Position numbers and translations under genes: made by a program
Assembly (NCBI GenBank): GCA_017562135.1
Contig: QEYB01001437.1
Span: 121,915 to 185,914 of the forward strand
Source of the DNA: Dipylidium caninum
Lineage: Eukaryota; Platyhelminthes; Cestoda; Cyclophyllidea; Dipylidiidae
Direction of reading: 5' to 3'
DNA length: 64,000 nucleotides
The notes under the pieces: model-generated
The model's database searches: none
Seen by the model: the letters and a program-made list of their open reading frames with translations, nothing else
What the model was told of the DNA's origin: nothing
Shown: piece by piece, positions 23,758 through 38,300 of the stretch
Layout of the letters: every line of letters begins with the position of its first letter
How positions within the stretch are numbered: the stretch's first letter is position 1

Positions 23758-25915
23758 ATGAATAATTACGAACACGACGTTTTTCATTTTGTTACAATTT
23801 TGCAATCCGTGACGCTTATGGAACGGAGACTCGACATCCTACACGGCGATCTCAAAGCTGGTGTTAGGAAGAAGTGGGTCTTCATTTCCTCCCGATCTTT
23901 TAGCTTTATTCATACTTCTATTAACATGAATGTAACAGCCAATGAAGAGAAACTGTCACCGAGTCTTATTTTTGAAATCGAAGATGCACTATCGAAAGCG
24001 CATTTAGCATTGGCAAAGCACAAGAATACTTCTCAAGTTAACAAACGTAGTTTTTCCCTAACAAAACGGGTGCCCCAATCTGTTGATAAACTTGCAAATG
24101 TAACCGTTTCAGTTCTTAGAAGCAGTAATATTCCAAGGCATGTGACCAGACACGACAATAGCTATAATAAAAAAGAACCTTATTCAAAATTACAAGATCG
24201 TACTCTCATGTGCCAGAAGTATGCCTTTATTCGTCTTTTGTAATGTAATATATCATAGGTTTTCCCAGCCGGAGTCGCTTAGACGAAGAGCTATGACGTG
24301 GCTTAGTGAGAATCAAGACGATGGATTTGTTGTAACCCAAAACCAGAGCCTTCATTTTCCAGAAACTTACAACACACGTGTTTCTTCTACGTAATTTGTT
24401 TTTTGGTTGCCGAGTTACTCTCCCAGCAATTTCCGCAACCGAAGTGGGAATGCATTTAGCGACCCAATTTCGTGGAATATAATTCCTTCTGCAATTGGGC
24501 GCATTAATGATGTGGTCGCTTTATCTAAATCCGTGGAATTTTTTTCGGAGCAGGCTTTACTGGCTGCTAAGGATACCGCATCACAGAAGGATTTTCTCGA
24601 CTACTGTGACAACCTTGTGAATTGACTTGTAAACTTATGACTTTAAATTTAGAGACACTCTAGGAAATTGGATATTTCAGTAACCCGGCTGTACTTTGAG
24701 ACCAATCTACCCAAATTGGTTACATTGTTGCAACAGTTTTCCGAAATATTACACGTAATCGGTGGGTAGTATTTGACATTAAAACAATCTTGACTTTGGT
24801 TTAATCCTCATTTTTGATCATTTAAAAGTCATATCCTTATGATTATTTTGTCATTCCCTTTTGAACGTATCGAATTCTTATGAGTAGAATGTTCTGTACC
24901 TCAGCAAACTTTTACTCTTTTTTTACAATTGATTCTTGACACATTGAAATTTATATGTTTGATGCTTAGAAGGTTGGGTCTTATACATAGACGAATCGAC
25001 CGATTAAGCTTTAGTCCAAACAGCAAATAATAACTTTCATTTGCGTAACAGTGATATAAGCTGCATATTTTGTTTTCCTATAGTAATTCTTTGGTTTTAT
25101 CCAATAAAAAGATTTTATGTAACAAGTTTTCTTTGCTCTCTTATAGATTGGGATGTCGCAACACCGGGGCAATTTATGTGGCGTAACCAAATGACGGAGA
25201 ACTTTATTATTCTCCTGGAAATAGCTGAACATTTCAAACATTTTCTCTTAGACGGAGAGAACACTATTAATGATAATGTAAAAGAATCTTCACTTAGGCA
25301 GCCGGTGCCATCGATTGAAACATTGTGGAGGGCTTACGTTTGCTCAGGTATATTAATTTCCTGTTAATCTGGAAACAAAAACCTATAATAGCACCCTAGG
25401 TCATGAGGTACTTGTTGTAAACACATGTATATGTTATCACTTTAAAAGATCATTTTCTATTCCAGAACAATTTGGTCTATCAATGCTTATGTGTATCAAA
25501 TGTTTAACTTTGTGACCTTGCTTTATGCATCATCGAAAGGCCAAAAATTGCCCACATCCCACTCCGATCCACCAGTTGAAATTCCATCCCGTTCTTTTCG
25601 GCTAACTTTCGGTCCGGCGGTGTTTGCAAATCACTCTAATGTACATCGCGACTTCTCTGAGATAATCGGTCTCTGGGACGACATCTTTTGCTTCCTGAGA
25701 CGTCTTCATATTCTGAACTATATTGAAAGCCGACTACCACACTGGTTGCATATCATTGCCGAACAGCCGACGTATGCTTATTGTTTTTTATCTAAAAATT
25801 ATTTGTGTTATCATGTTTACTTACTTTTGTGTTCTGTAGTGAAAAGGTGTCGACTCTGCGTCTCCTCTGCCAAATTGCGTGTGATTGCTTCGCAGTTGCA
25901 GTAAAACGGAAGTAA
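23758..25915 (+). CDS. Multi-exon gene, distant resemblance to TEDC2
   Basis: Likely exons: 23758 to about 24221 (ATG at 23758; an upstream coding exon at 23678 is possible), 24259 to about 24605, 25147-25355, 25466-25771 and 25840-25915 (stop). The first exon holds a helix with MERRLDILHGDLKAG and then LIFEIEDALSKAHLALAKHK. The last two encode LRRLHILNYIESRL and STLRLLCQIACDCF, which recall the C-terminal helical region of TEDC2, a tubulin epsilon/delta complex (centriole) protein. The match is of pattern and order, not of clear identity. There is an in-frame TAA at about 24390 inside the second exon, followed 24 bases later by open frame in the same phase, and the join at 25466 needs a one-base correction. 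That suggests sequence errors or unusual splicing. Treat the function as unknown. Confidence 0.4.
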
Positions 25916-27360
25916 ATCCGTTGTCTTTTGGGGATAATCGGAGGAGTTTTCTCATTTATGATTACATTCATGTAATTTTGTTATTATCATTTGTGAGAAC
26001 CCATCCGTTATCCTAAATTATAATCTTGTGGCGCCTCTATTTTTTGTTTATTTTGTAGTTTTTCCATTATATTAGAAAATAGTTTACCTTACGAAGTGTG
26101 CTGGAAGCTCACCTATTTAACACAAAAAGTGAGAAATTGCTGTTTGAGGTTATTTCGCTGTGATTAGTGATCTGGTACTTCTTTGTTCCGGACGACACTT
26201 TCGTATTTTTCGTTTCAACTACGCCATCGAAAAAAAACGATATAAATGGGAATGCCAAAGGCGAATTCCAAGCATAATGAATACCATTACTTTGTTTGCC
26301 CAAATGGCGGGCTTATAGTAACGAATAAAATATTTGTGATAAATAATTCGCTAGAAAATTTTTCATTTCGGGGTGGGATAGACCAGACAATGTAAATTTG
26401 AGCAACCATTTCAGAGGGAGTGAACTCATCCATGTTGAGTCAAACTATGGGGAAGAAAATCTCATCACCAAATAAAGAAATCAAACCGACAGACAATGCA
26501 TGTAATGGAAACCGTTTACACAAAATATTGAAAAAAAATAAGTAGACATCGTAAAATATGAGCTCTCCAGCCAGTATCAGTGTACTCGAGTCAAAATTGT
26601 AGTGGGCGATGTTGTTGAATAAGCTGCTGCATAAATTTTTAGAATGCATTATTTATCTTTATCTGTTACTGGGGAAAACAGAATTAAAAGAAAAAAAGCG
26701 TTTTGTTATGGCGTCTGACATTTTTCCAAATGCCCTACCTTTAGAGGCAGGTAAAGCAATATTTGCGCGTTAGCACTTTTTATAGTGTTCCTTTTTTAAT
26801 TTTGAAGTATTTCTTACGTGTAATTGGCAAGGGAAAGGTTTTCTTATAACATGATAGCGAGGCTTGAAGCATATTATCAAGTAATATTCTCTTCCCTCGT
26901 TTTCTGGAACTGGTTAGGCCAAAAACCTTCACGCGTGCGTTACGAGTTTATTGGCTGGCCTTTTGGCCAATTATAGACCAGATTTGGTATGGCACAGACA
27001 TTGTTTTGTGTTTGCGATCCTTAGTGTCCTATTTGCTACTTTCGACATTGATTTGCTTTATGGATTGTGAAGCAGGACTTCAAATGGGTTACCACCTGCA
27101 CATGTCTTTATCCCTTCCGTTTATTCCTCTCTTGAACTGCACAGGAGTTTATTGTAAACTGCCCCGTCTTGCGCCATTTTAGTAATTACTAGCCATGTTC
27201 GTTCTAGTGGATTTTTCTTGGAGAGCCATATTTTGTCGCCACCTGTTTTTTTTAGAATGATACTAATCCTCACTGTAATCCGCTATCGTTTCTCAGAATT
27301 TCTTAAACCTGAAATGTTCTTATCCAGACTAATGTCATCTATTCCGGCGATTATGTACAG
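25916..27360. other. Non-coding stretch between two + strand genes
   Basis: No coding segment, RNA gene or repeat could be supported. It probably contains the 5' exons or first intron of the gene ending at 28259, but none could be recognised. Confidence 0.3.
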
Positions 27361-28259
27361 GCAAGCATGAGAACAGCGATGAAGGAAATTGGTAGGTCGG
27401 GTGGTTCCTATTGTTTTGTTACTAGATAACGATGCTCCTAAAAAGCTTCATTTGAAGAATCGCCTTAAGTGCATTTCCTCTACTGCAGATCACTGCTCTG
27501 GAGTAAATACGGTATTTTCTCCAATGTTATGTTTTACATAGGAAAACGGTCTTAGTTCCCCCCACAAAACGCAAAAAAGCTATTGACAATTTTCTCGACG
27601 CCGGGACTGACGCCTTCTCTGTAACAGTAAACGAGGTTTACCAACTGGGAATTGAAAACAGAGAAAACAACGAGATTTACATTTTCGATTTTGTAGATAG
27701 TCTGCAAGTTTCTTATTCACTGAAGGTCACAAACCTGAATCAGGAGAACTTCGAAGCCTTCTCTCCCTTCTTTCACGACCATTTATTGGATGAACATCTT
27801 TCCTTTACGGCTTCTCATGTTCTCTCAAAGATTTCATCGACTCTTGAATCGTGGATAAATGAAGTCGAAGAAAGTGTCTTTATTTCGCGTCATCTGGCAG
27901 CTTCGGATGAAATGATTGTCCTCCGAAAACAAATATTTGCTCTTTTAAAACTCTTTATCCCTAATCCTAATGTCAAGGAGGGTTTCGATTGCACAACTGC
28001 TGATTTGGATCGATACCTGCTTCAGATTATTCGTGATCTGAATAACGGCAATGGATGCGGGAATGAGACATCTCTGGGTTCTCCCGTTGTCTTAGTTTCT
28101 ACCGAACCGGAGTATTGCGTCCAAGTGTTGCGTCAACGCGTTCTAAATCTGCTCCAGATTCTTCTCCCTAACCTTCTCCTACCCGAATCTTTCGATTTGA
28201 AACGTGATTTGCAGGATCTGATCAATGCAATCTACTCATATAACATGTCTAAGTTTTAA
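27361..28259 (+). CDS. Unrecognised protein, C-terminal exons, internal repeat
   Basis: A small exon 27361-27391 joins in phase (W-K-T-V) to a 718-base exon 27542-28259 that ends in TAA. The protein is helical and acidic. It contains two copies of one unit: VLRKQIFALLKLFIP ... FDCTTADLDRYLLQII (about 27918-28035) and VLRQRVLNLLQILLP ... FDLKRDLQDLINAIY (about 28123-28242). The copies share the order LR-hydrophobic helix-LLP-FD-DLD-LL.I. No family was recognised and the 5' end was not found. It could be a ciliary or centriolar helical protein like its neighbour, but that is inference from position only. Confidence 0.5.
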
Positions 28260-29398
28260 GTTACTTACGTGATGATCCTGCCCCCTATCCACGCTTTACC
28301 CTGCGCATTTTTTGTAATATAACAATGGCCATGAGTTGTACGGTTACTACTGGAGACTCGCTCGCACTTGTTTTAATAGTAAACATACGCAATTCAATTC
28401 ACCATTTCCACATTATTATTCTCTAATTTGAAATGTGGGTACTTCAACTTGTCCTTACCAGCCTTTGCCGCTAGTGGCGACGACGCTACAATGGCTGAAC
28501 TCCCATTAGTATGATTAAGGATGCCTAATTTGTCTCCTTCCATACTACTTTTTTATCAAACAGGTTACTGTAAGTTGGATGACATCTTACCCATTGCTTC
28601 ATGTTCCTTTGAGCTTGGGTTTTCACAGACGTTAACTCGATCTTATGTATCTATTGCGTCAACGGTTGATAGCTATGAAATCGGCTTGTTAGTGAAGGAC
28701 ATTGTTATTATGTCGCAGGCCCGGTATACGTTTCGGAAATAGCCCAGAAATAAACTAAGATAACCACCAGCCTGAAGTTTATGAATTTTGCGAAGCCGCT
28801 GCGACGTTTAGTGAAAAGAAAGTCATTAAGACAGTCTAGATATCTAGCATTCACAGGATGCCGCACATGATATGGTATCGCCTAGAAAGCATTTTCAAAG
28901 GGATTATGTAAACAGGTAGCGCTAACTCCGAACAATCTCGGTACTATCCAAGGAGTTCTTGTGACCGCAAAATCAGCATAGTCGGACCAAACACATCTGA
29001 CGTGAAATTAAATCAAAAACAGGAATTTATAGGCAAATGCAGAAAAACTAAAGCTTCAAGAATTGGAGCACATCTGATGATGCCGAGGGAAATCATACTT
29101 GGAGGATTGTTCAAGTACCTATATCACGCATTCCTTTGTAAGACATCGCCAATGAAAAGAAAACCATTTATTAATAGGATCTAACAAAATGAGTGCTGAA
29201 GCAAAGCGAATGAAGAGAGAGAGGGAACACGCAGCTATACATGCCCTGCTAGTCAGATGGCGTCCTGCTGTTGTTGGCTCCTCGTGAAAGGTCAACCAAT
29301 GCTATCTCTTGCATATCCTCCTTGTCTGTAAAAAATTAATAAAATATACGTAAGGAGCAGGCCCAACTACCAAGGAGCATTCGGGAAGGTATGGTTAA
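28260..29398. other. Non-coding stretch between convergent genes
   Basis: The stretch separates the + strand gene ending at 28259 from the CLEC16A stop at 29399 on the - strand. One exon-like segment (28564-28719, after a T-rich tract and CAG) encodes KLDDILPIASCSFELGF but has no partner exon or known match. Nothing else was seen. Confidence 0.25.
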
Positions 29399-32300
29399 CT
29401 AACTCCTAGTGCTGTCGTAAAAGTGGTTGCCAACGGCAGCTGAGAAGAGAGAAGCTTTTTGAAGGAGGGTGTTGGAATCGGAACTAATGGTTTCCAAAGG
29501 TCTTAACATTGCTGGAGGAAGACGTGATGGTGAAGGAGTGAGAGACTCCTGGGTCAAAATGAATTGGGCGCTTGGGCGAGGCTGTTTGTCTTGGACTTTT
29601 AATAGTCTAAAGATTTAAGATAAACAAGGCATCAATCACCCATCAATCTTATTGTAATGTTGATAACGATTTGAAGGATCAAAGTCGTGAAAAATTTAAC
29701 AAAGTAGGCATTCCTAACTGTTTTAGTTTTTCTTGTTTAACAACACGAATCCTCTCCAGATTTAAAGTTAGGGAGCTGAAAATATTGGGGCAGAAGCAGG
29801 GCGAGTTTGGAAAACGAAGTCTGGCGGTCATGCGAGGAAACACTTTGGGTAGCGAAAGGGGGGGGTTGTCCATCTTTGTCATAATCCGCCCAACCGTGAG
29901 GACGCATCGATCACCTGGTTTGTATACCACAATATTCAGCGTGTGGTTGTCTGTCGAATCAAGAGTTACCACGATGTCCTAGATGAATAGGACGATTACT
30001 GTTATAACTATTTAAATGGGCACAAATTGAAAGAAGGAGGGACAATACCTGAATAAGCGCAGAAAAAGTTACAATTCCCCAGCCCACTTTATGGCGACTC
30101 GGCTCAAAAAAAATGATCTGCACATCGGTGACGATGAAGTATCGCTTCTCAGTTCGCCTAGAAAAAGGTGAATCAACAAAGCGAAAAGAATATTACATAT
30201 TTATGATGAGTGCCTACTCAACATGAGGGTTGTATTTGGAAACTTACCCATTTTGGTGTTCAATCACACAACTGAAGAATCTGTGTTCAGCTAAAGAGTA
30301 AAGAGAAATAAAATTAAATTTTGTTGCTTGAGTTCTTAACATTTCATCACTTTACTTAGGCTCCCTTCCCCAGCTTTCAAAGATTGACCAAAACATCGCC
30401 AAAAGCACAATTATTCTGGGTATACACACCTTTCTGAAGTCATTCAACTTCAAGTCGATGCAAAAGACAGACTAAAGTAAAACTAATTGTGGGAGCAAAT
30501 GCCATGACAAAAAACTATACAATCTTTGATCCCATTGGCATTGCGAAATCATAAGAACTAACTGTGTTGCTGTTCACCAGAATAAAACTCATGATATCGA
30601 ATACTGCGGTATGCATAAGTCTGTTCCTTTTGAACATTTGGGAACGTAACTGCTAATACCAATACATAATTTGAGTTAATTCGATGAAAACACCACTCGG
30701 TAATCGGATTACTAACTCACATGTATCAATCAGATCTGAAGTCGAGATTATAACTTTGTCGTTCGGCTGGATATTTCCAAAAGACGCAAAGGCCGAAATT
30801 CGTTCTAACGATGGTGGAGTGACCTCATTTAACGGATCCCCGGTATCGCTTACAGTGCCACCCTTAGGTCCAGTGAAGATATATGCGCCCAAGTAACCAT
30901 GAAGACAAATGTATACAGCGATGATACGCTGCATGTGTTCCAATTCACTATAGGGAGGGTGTTATAGGCTGGACCGTCAAGAATAACTCGTGACTGTAGA
31001 GGAGTGGAAGAAAAGGAGCCATTGATGGTAGAGTCATGCAACTCGGTAAGGTTTTCGTGTGAACAGTTAGAAAAGAGATTGAAGGCGTCTTCAGCATGGG
31101 ACAGAAGTAAATCGGTGTTTTCGAGGATTTTGGAGGGACAGAGCTTCTGCTCGCGAAACCGACACACCTCGTATTCAAATATGTCTACGAAATCCGGTTC
31201 AGTCTGAAAATTTCAGAAGATCCAAAACCTAAATGTGGGGTCAACGAAATGAATGGGAAAAAAATCCATTTTGACAAGAACGTGGGACCACTTTACCTCC
31301 GAAGTAAAAAATTATTTGGACACCATTAACATGGATTCGAAAAGAATGAAGTTAAAACTTTCGGGAAAAGGTATAGGATTTATGCAAAATGAGGGCAATT
31401 GTTTCATATCTACTTTGGTACTTGGATGGGCTGATCAAAGCAATAATTAACCTGCCCTTTTGAGAAAAATCATAATACAGATAAGCTTCGTTGTGGACAG
31501 GAATTTCTGTGGCACCTATTATTATCTCTTTACGAAATGAATATGCAAACTCTTAAACGGCACACGAAGGCGTTAACTCACCAAGTACAGATTTCGTAGA
31601 ATACTTCTGGACTCCACAAAAGCCCTTTCCAGTTGCTGCCTCTGACTTTCCGTCAGCTGACAATTCCGTGAGGCGTCACGTGTAACAAGAACGAGGAGAA
31701 AGAGAGCCAAATTGAGGGTAACTACCCGTACACGACTGCCTGATATTTCAAGAATGTGAGGAAGAACGGGAAACAGAAGTCCTAGTTATCTTAATAAATA
31801 GCATTAAGTGGACTAAAATATGACTATTGAGTGATATTCGGAATTAGTAAATACTCGGTTTTGCACGACTAAATTAACCCGCGTTAGGCCTGCCATTGAC
31901 CTGGGGAGTAAATGTAAGAAAAAACGGAAGTCCGTGTTTAGACCTAAAAATCCAGAATATCCAAATTTCTAGAATAAGGTTTTCACTACTTGACGAAATG
32001 AGACAAAGGAGGAGGAACCACGAGTGTTGTCGTTGATTTCTATTAGTAGAGATTTTTGCGTTGTCGCTCTTATTTATTATCACAATTGACTGGCATCTAA
32101 CCCAAAATAGCAAACAAGCGGATTAACACGACCCAATTAAAAAAAGAGGATGTCCTCTAAATTTACAGGCTTTAGCTGTCAGGTTGTACTTGAAGAACCA
32201 GCAAAAAACAATGAGAAGACCAGAATAAACGGCACAGTGGACATACATTCTGATGTTCCTAAATAAAAACTGCCATCTGTTTTACAAGTGCAGTCAATAA

Positions 32301-35300
32301 GTTTTCGTAAAACTGTCTCGCAAACTTTAACCTAAATATTATGGGATAAGGACGTAAGTTAAAAATTGAGAAATGACAGTAGTTAAATGAACGCATTTGG
32401 CAGAATATGACTAATATCTTTACCCCTTCTCAGCACTTCTGACAACGTGGCTCACTGGTTTCAACTTGGATACAAGTCAAGCGAGGCCAATAGCAAGCAC
32501 TTAATTGGTAGCTGATGCGTAAAAAGGACAAAGCGTTAAAGATAACGATAATAGAGAAGACCAACCTATTTTCGTTGCATCGCTGATAATGTTGAGTAGT
32601 TTTGGTTACAAGAAGTGGATTGGAAGGCGAATCCTACAAGGTAGGTAGATATGTAGCATCGTTCGAATGTATAACCAAGCTTTACACTTCACTCATGCAA
32701 AGTAGTGATGTGGTAATTTATTAAAGTAAACAAGAAGTCTGAAATCACCGACAGAAAGGATAAAAGCAAAACTACCGAAGGAGGCGTCATGTATTGCCCT
32801 CTTTATTGAGATACCAAAAAAATACCATTCATACCAATTTGTTAAAGATAAACAATGGGACTACAGCCGTCGCTAAAATAAAAAGACTTCTAAAGTAACC
32901 GATCGTAATAAATTAATCAGTCCCACATACTTTCCAATGACGAATGCACAGACTTCGAGGTGGCTATCTTTTGAAGGCAAAAATGAGAGCATTAGCCTTT
33001 TATAACACGTTCCACGCTCACGGAGTACCAATGATATTTGTTCTTCTCAATTACTTTTTCGCCTTTTACCAACAGCAAACGCTTCTTCAACTGAACAAGG
33101 AAATGCAAAAAGTAAGATCTAGGGATCCTAAACAGGTATTTTGGCTACGATCTTCTTCTTCGAAGGGATATAGACCACGTAGAAATAATCGAGATACACA
33201 GGAGACGAATTAAAGAACTGCAAGAGAAACGATCGCTGAGGAAGATTCAATGTAGCCTTAAAAAAACCCACGGCACAAGACTTTACATCAAGTCAAAAAA
33301 AAAATTCCTAAATGTCAGATACCAACAAAATGGAGGAAGCTAAAGACATTTTTAAGTCCATGTAGGCATAAAATAAATTTTTGGAAAGTGAAACCAATAG
33401 ATAAAAAATGGCCACTTTATACTCATTAAAAACTGAATCAAGGTATTAAAGACGGCATTTGTCACATCGTGAGACTTCACGAAAACCCAATTAGAGTCTG
33501 AACATTCGCATGAAACAATGATACATGATGTAAGCTATTCTTAAACCATTAAAGTGTTACTTTAAATAGAACATGGGAATGAAATCTCGCCTGTGTTGGA
33601 GTTTGAAGATGTGCTAATGCCAAAGTCCCTTCATCCAGACCTGAAAGAGATACAAGACGACAAGGTAGCAAAAAGCCGAATTTCGAATAAAGGAAGAGAT
33701 CTAGAAGGGTATAAATGAACCGAAGCGGACAGTCAGAAATAAGAGCCATTTTGGAGTCAAATATGGTTAGTAAAAAGATCAGATAACAGTTTAATGGAAC
33801 AAACGGGAACGAAAATAGTGCTAATCGATTGCCGGCACAGCTCAAAGGGAAAAAGGCAAAAAAGTTGGTTTGTCAATTTGGACGAGCGAGAAGGTCGAAG
33901 ATTTCGTCGTAATATGCAGTATGCTTAAAACTTTTTTATTGTACACACAGGAACATTTTGTATAATAAGATATCAATTTCGGAAAGCAAAAGGACAAAAA
34001 AATTCAGTAACTGTTCCAAATAAATATTGGTCGGGTACAACAGGATTCTATAGGCAAGAACCACAGCATTATGTCAACGCAAAAATCTGAATAAGTAAAA
34101 ATGCTTCTCAGTATTTTCTTCACATTTTGACGCAATTAAATGGGGAACAAAAGAGTATGAGCGTGTAATGATGACCGATTTGACAGCCCTTTGATCGGGG
34201 TTGTAATTTATCAAGATTTTTACCTGCAGCAAAAGATAAGGGGCATCTCAAAGTTAAATCATCAAAAAAATAAACAAATAATCGAATGAATGAAGTCATG
34301 AAGATACCAACTGAATTTTTTTGCATAGTAAACGAGGCCAAATTAAAAGAGAACAGGTAAAACCAATAGATGTAGAGAAGTATTTTCTGGGACTACTTCC
34401 GTTTTATTGCGAGGATTCAAAAGATAGTTCATTGGTCTATTTGAAGACTAATGATGCACTCGTAAATCAGTGACTCTGATGAAACACTGGTATTAAAGAA
34501 CTCGCCCCATAATTTTGGCCTTTCGGACATATAAGTTAGAATAAATCATATAAATTCAGTCTTCAGTATAGCTAAATAAGGTAAAGGAGACCATATTATG
34601 CCTTGGTCCGCTGCCTTTCATTGCCACTTGAAAATTATGTTCCATTGTCGCCACTGCAAACACCATAGACACAAACAAAATTTTTGCACTCAAAATGAGA
34701 GTAACCGAACCGTCATTTTACTTTCTATTGGATTGAAGTATATCAGAAAAACCAACCTATACTGAATAATCAATATTATTTATGCATACTTTTGGACAAA
34801 AGATGTGTTTCTTAGAAAATTCATCTGCAAACTATGAGAAGCTTAATTTCTATAAACTTTACTAACAAGAGGACTAGAGAAAAACTTATACTTAAATTTG
34901 AAGCAGGCTTACCTCCATTACGCTTAATTGCTATAAGTACAGAGAGAGCGAAGACGGTGTCGTAGTCAGTACCGGGACCTACTTCCAAGGAGCGGAAGAT
35001 GGCACGGAGAAAAGGCCTTCCAGTGAGTGTAAAGTTTTCACCTCCGATGTTCTTGTCATTGCTCTGTGTTAGCGTAACTAATGACGATGATCTACTTAGG
35101 CATCGAGCAGAAGCGGGTGAAGACGTGCTCGCCGGCGGCACAGATATTTGATTGTCGAATCCTAATCGAAAACCAAAAAAGGGGCCTTTAAGGGGTGATA
35201 AATGAAAAAATCCCGAAGGTTTAATAAAAATCGCTGACTATAGTAAGAATCGCTTGATCTAACCTGAAGAAGACAAAAGAGGAAGCGAGAGAAATCTGAT

Positions 35301-38300
35301 GACCCAGTTTGAGTTTCTATTTGGCTCTTAAAATACAGAATAGATGGATAATGCAATCCGTCTCGTCAGATTTACATAAAGATGTGACAAAACAAGCAAA
35401 ACCAAAAAAAGTGGTTGGTTGCAAGTATGGATGATAGGGCCTACCATTATACAATGTGCATCAATAATTAAACATCACTTTTTCTGAATCAATGAGGAAA
35501 TTTAACCACTAAATGAAAAACATTAAGTCTAAGTAATGAATGAGATGAGGTCAAAAACGAGAAGGATGCTTTTACATAAATTTTATCAAATTCGTAAAGC
35601 ACGAGCCAAGGAATTAACAAGATGCTAAATACCAAATTACCTGGCAACTAATTGGTCTGTTATTATTCAAAAAATTGCGAATACTCTTTGAGCACCTGGA
35701 AATATCGTCATTAAGGTTTGAGGATATTGACCAGCCACTTCCACCAAATTGAGGACTTAATGGTTCGACAGACAGAAAGAATTTTAACAAAGGCCTGGAG
35801 ACGACTGCCAGGAGGAAAGGATCTGACTGCACGTTTGGCTTGCAGTGCAGCGCGTAAATAGGGAATAACATCATCGACTTCAGTAGCTTTTTACAGTTGA
35901 GTTTTCCTTCTCACTTACTTCCTCTTCGTTTGTGGCAATTTTGATTGGAGGGGAAACAGGTAAGAGGCTAAGATCACCTATTAGAATGGCCTCCGTAAGA
36001 ATGCGGATGAGTTCAGGTTGGTGGAGGATGGTAAACACTTGGGCGAGAAGAAAACATGGCTAGGACGTGAAAGAGGTAGCAACCTTGGACGCGGGTAAGG
36101 TAGAGTCCTGAACGAAGAAGAATCGAGAATGTCACCTATCCTATTTGCCTAATATTTATTTACGAGAATTATTAAAAGAAATAAATAACAAAGAAATGGC
36201 GAAGTAGTGGGAGAAAAAAACAAACTAACACAATGTATGCTAAAGTGAAAAGCCCTGCGATTATTAGGTGAACCGCACGACATGAGCTTCACCACTGTAG
36301 GCGGCAGGAAACAGGGAAACCAATAGATTTTTAGCCAGTGTCAAAAATTGCGACAAACTTAGAAGAGATGTAATGTTTTTTTGCTATGTGGGAATCGAAC
36401 TCAATCGATAATAAATTCCTACTTAGAAAAGATAGGTGAGGAAGGCTATCGTGTCATAGCTTGCTCAACTGTGTGATAAAATTAATTTGAATCCAAAAAT
36501 GCCAGAAGCAATCCTTGTGTCATTTGGCATATTGTTTTGTGATAGCCAATGTCATATCCGTTTAGTAAAAAAAAACTAAGAGAGCTCATTATCTCGGCGA
36601 TACAAGGTTACAAATTTGTCAGCGAAATAACACGAAAAGCTTCCATATAAGACATCCAGTGGTACTGATAGGGGTAATAAAAAATTAACCAGGACTTAAA
36701 TTTTTGTCATAACATTTATATCCAATGGTAGCGAACCCATTCCCGTGTAAATCATTAATGCATTCGCGCAAGTAATAGGATGTTGCTGATTATTTGAAAA
36801 TGAAAAGGAGTGTCTTAAGGGTGAGTAGCCTGCAAAAACCTGCTTCCGGCCGTCTTCCCATCTTTTTCAAAGACTACGCAAATCTCCAGCGGAAAAAATA
36901 TCGCGATGTTTTAATGGCTAAAATTGAAAGTGCAACGGCGATATCTGAACCACAAATAATTTCCTTCTTCAATAGATCAGAAATTATAATGGGTTTAAAA
37001 AGGGAGGAACCAAAAGATGGCAGAATAGAAGCAAGCCCTTATACTAGCTTGATACGCGCCGTAGGTTAATTATTTCCTACTAATGATGCTTTTGAAAAAA
37101 AACTTGAATTCAGGCTAAAAAGTCACCCAGTCAAAGACGTTAACAGCAATTTGTGCGATAACAAAAGAAAATCTGCACGAGATAATATTTAGTATAGGAT
37201 GACTCAGCAGATCGTCTACGAAGGCAAATTGAATGAAGACTATTTTTTGCGAATGCACCAAAATACATTCCATAACCTTTGAAGCTCTGGGCTCATAAGG
37301 GACTCTACGAGTTCTTTCACGTAGGCTTTATACAAGTAAATAGAATTTTCTAATTTTAAAGTCTTGCACGCTTACAATATGGCAATACGCTGATTCCGAA
37401 AAAAAAAACAAACGGAGGCATTTCCGAAAAAAAAGCTAGAAATCCAAAATGAGAGGCCAAAGCAGCAATTCTTAAAACTACTACGAAGTGTAGACGAAAA
37501 TGTGGTAAGGAACTTGAGTCAACTCAAATCAAAAGATAACGGATAATGCTTTTCGATAGTCGGAGGAATATAAAATAATCTCACCTCGGGAGCTTTGGTA
37601 AATTTTTAAGGTAAGAAGGTGGATCATCGCCTTTGGTAAGGGAATTGACATAAACAGGCAGAAGAAAGCGCTGGAGAAGATTTAAGAAAGAGGACATTTG
37701 TCAGATTCAGGGATGCCTAGTGCGGAAAGATATCGTCGATGTAGTTGCAAGTGGTCGCGTCGACTCAGCCACAAATCTTTCAATGCGGCTCGCCGATTGC
37801 CAGCCTGGAGTTAAAGTAATCTAAAAAGGGGTCATACAATTTCCTGCAGTCAAAATTACATTGCAAGCCGGCAAAGGATCCGAATTTACGGGAAATGCAA
37901 GAATATTATGGGTGGTGTCTCTCCATTATACCTATCGGGATTTCGGTATAGCCGGTTGCGAATAAATTACATGTCCGAAAGATATTTAGGAATAGGTGTT
38001 CTAAAAATGAAATTTAGCCAACGCCGAGACACCTTTGTTGATGAAAAGCGATTCCCAAAACTTATTTTCATTGCTGACGCTTTCACCGTTGAGGCATAGG
38101 ACTTAAGCAAATTTGCCCGGCCGCAGGTCACAGGTTGAACCCCCCAATTAGCCTACTTGAAGAATTAATTCTTAGCAGGCAGGCTCGAATTGGCTCAGTT
38201 AATTCGCGGCAAGTACTTAAAAGAAGGGTAGAAGAGCAAACAAAAAAAATCGTTTTGTTCCATGGTATGCTTGAAGAAAATTCGAAATTGAAAAACTTAG

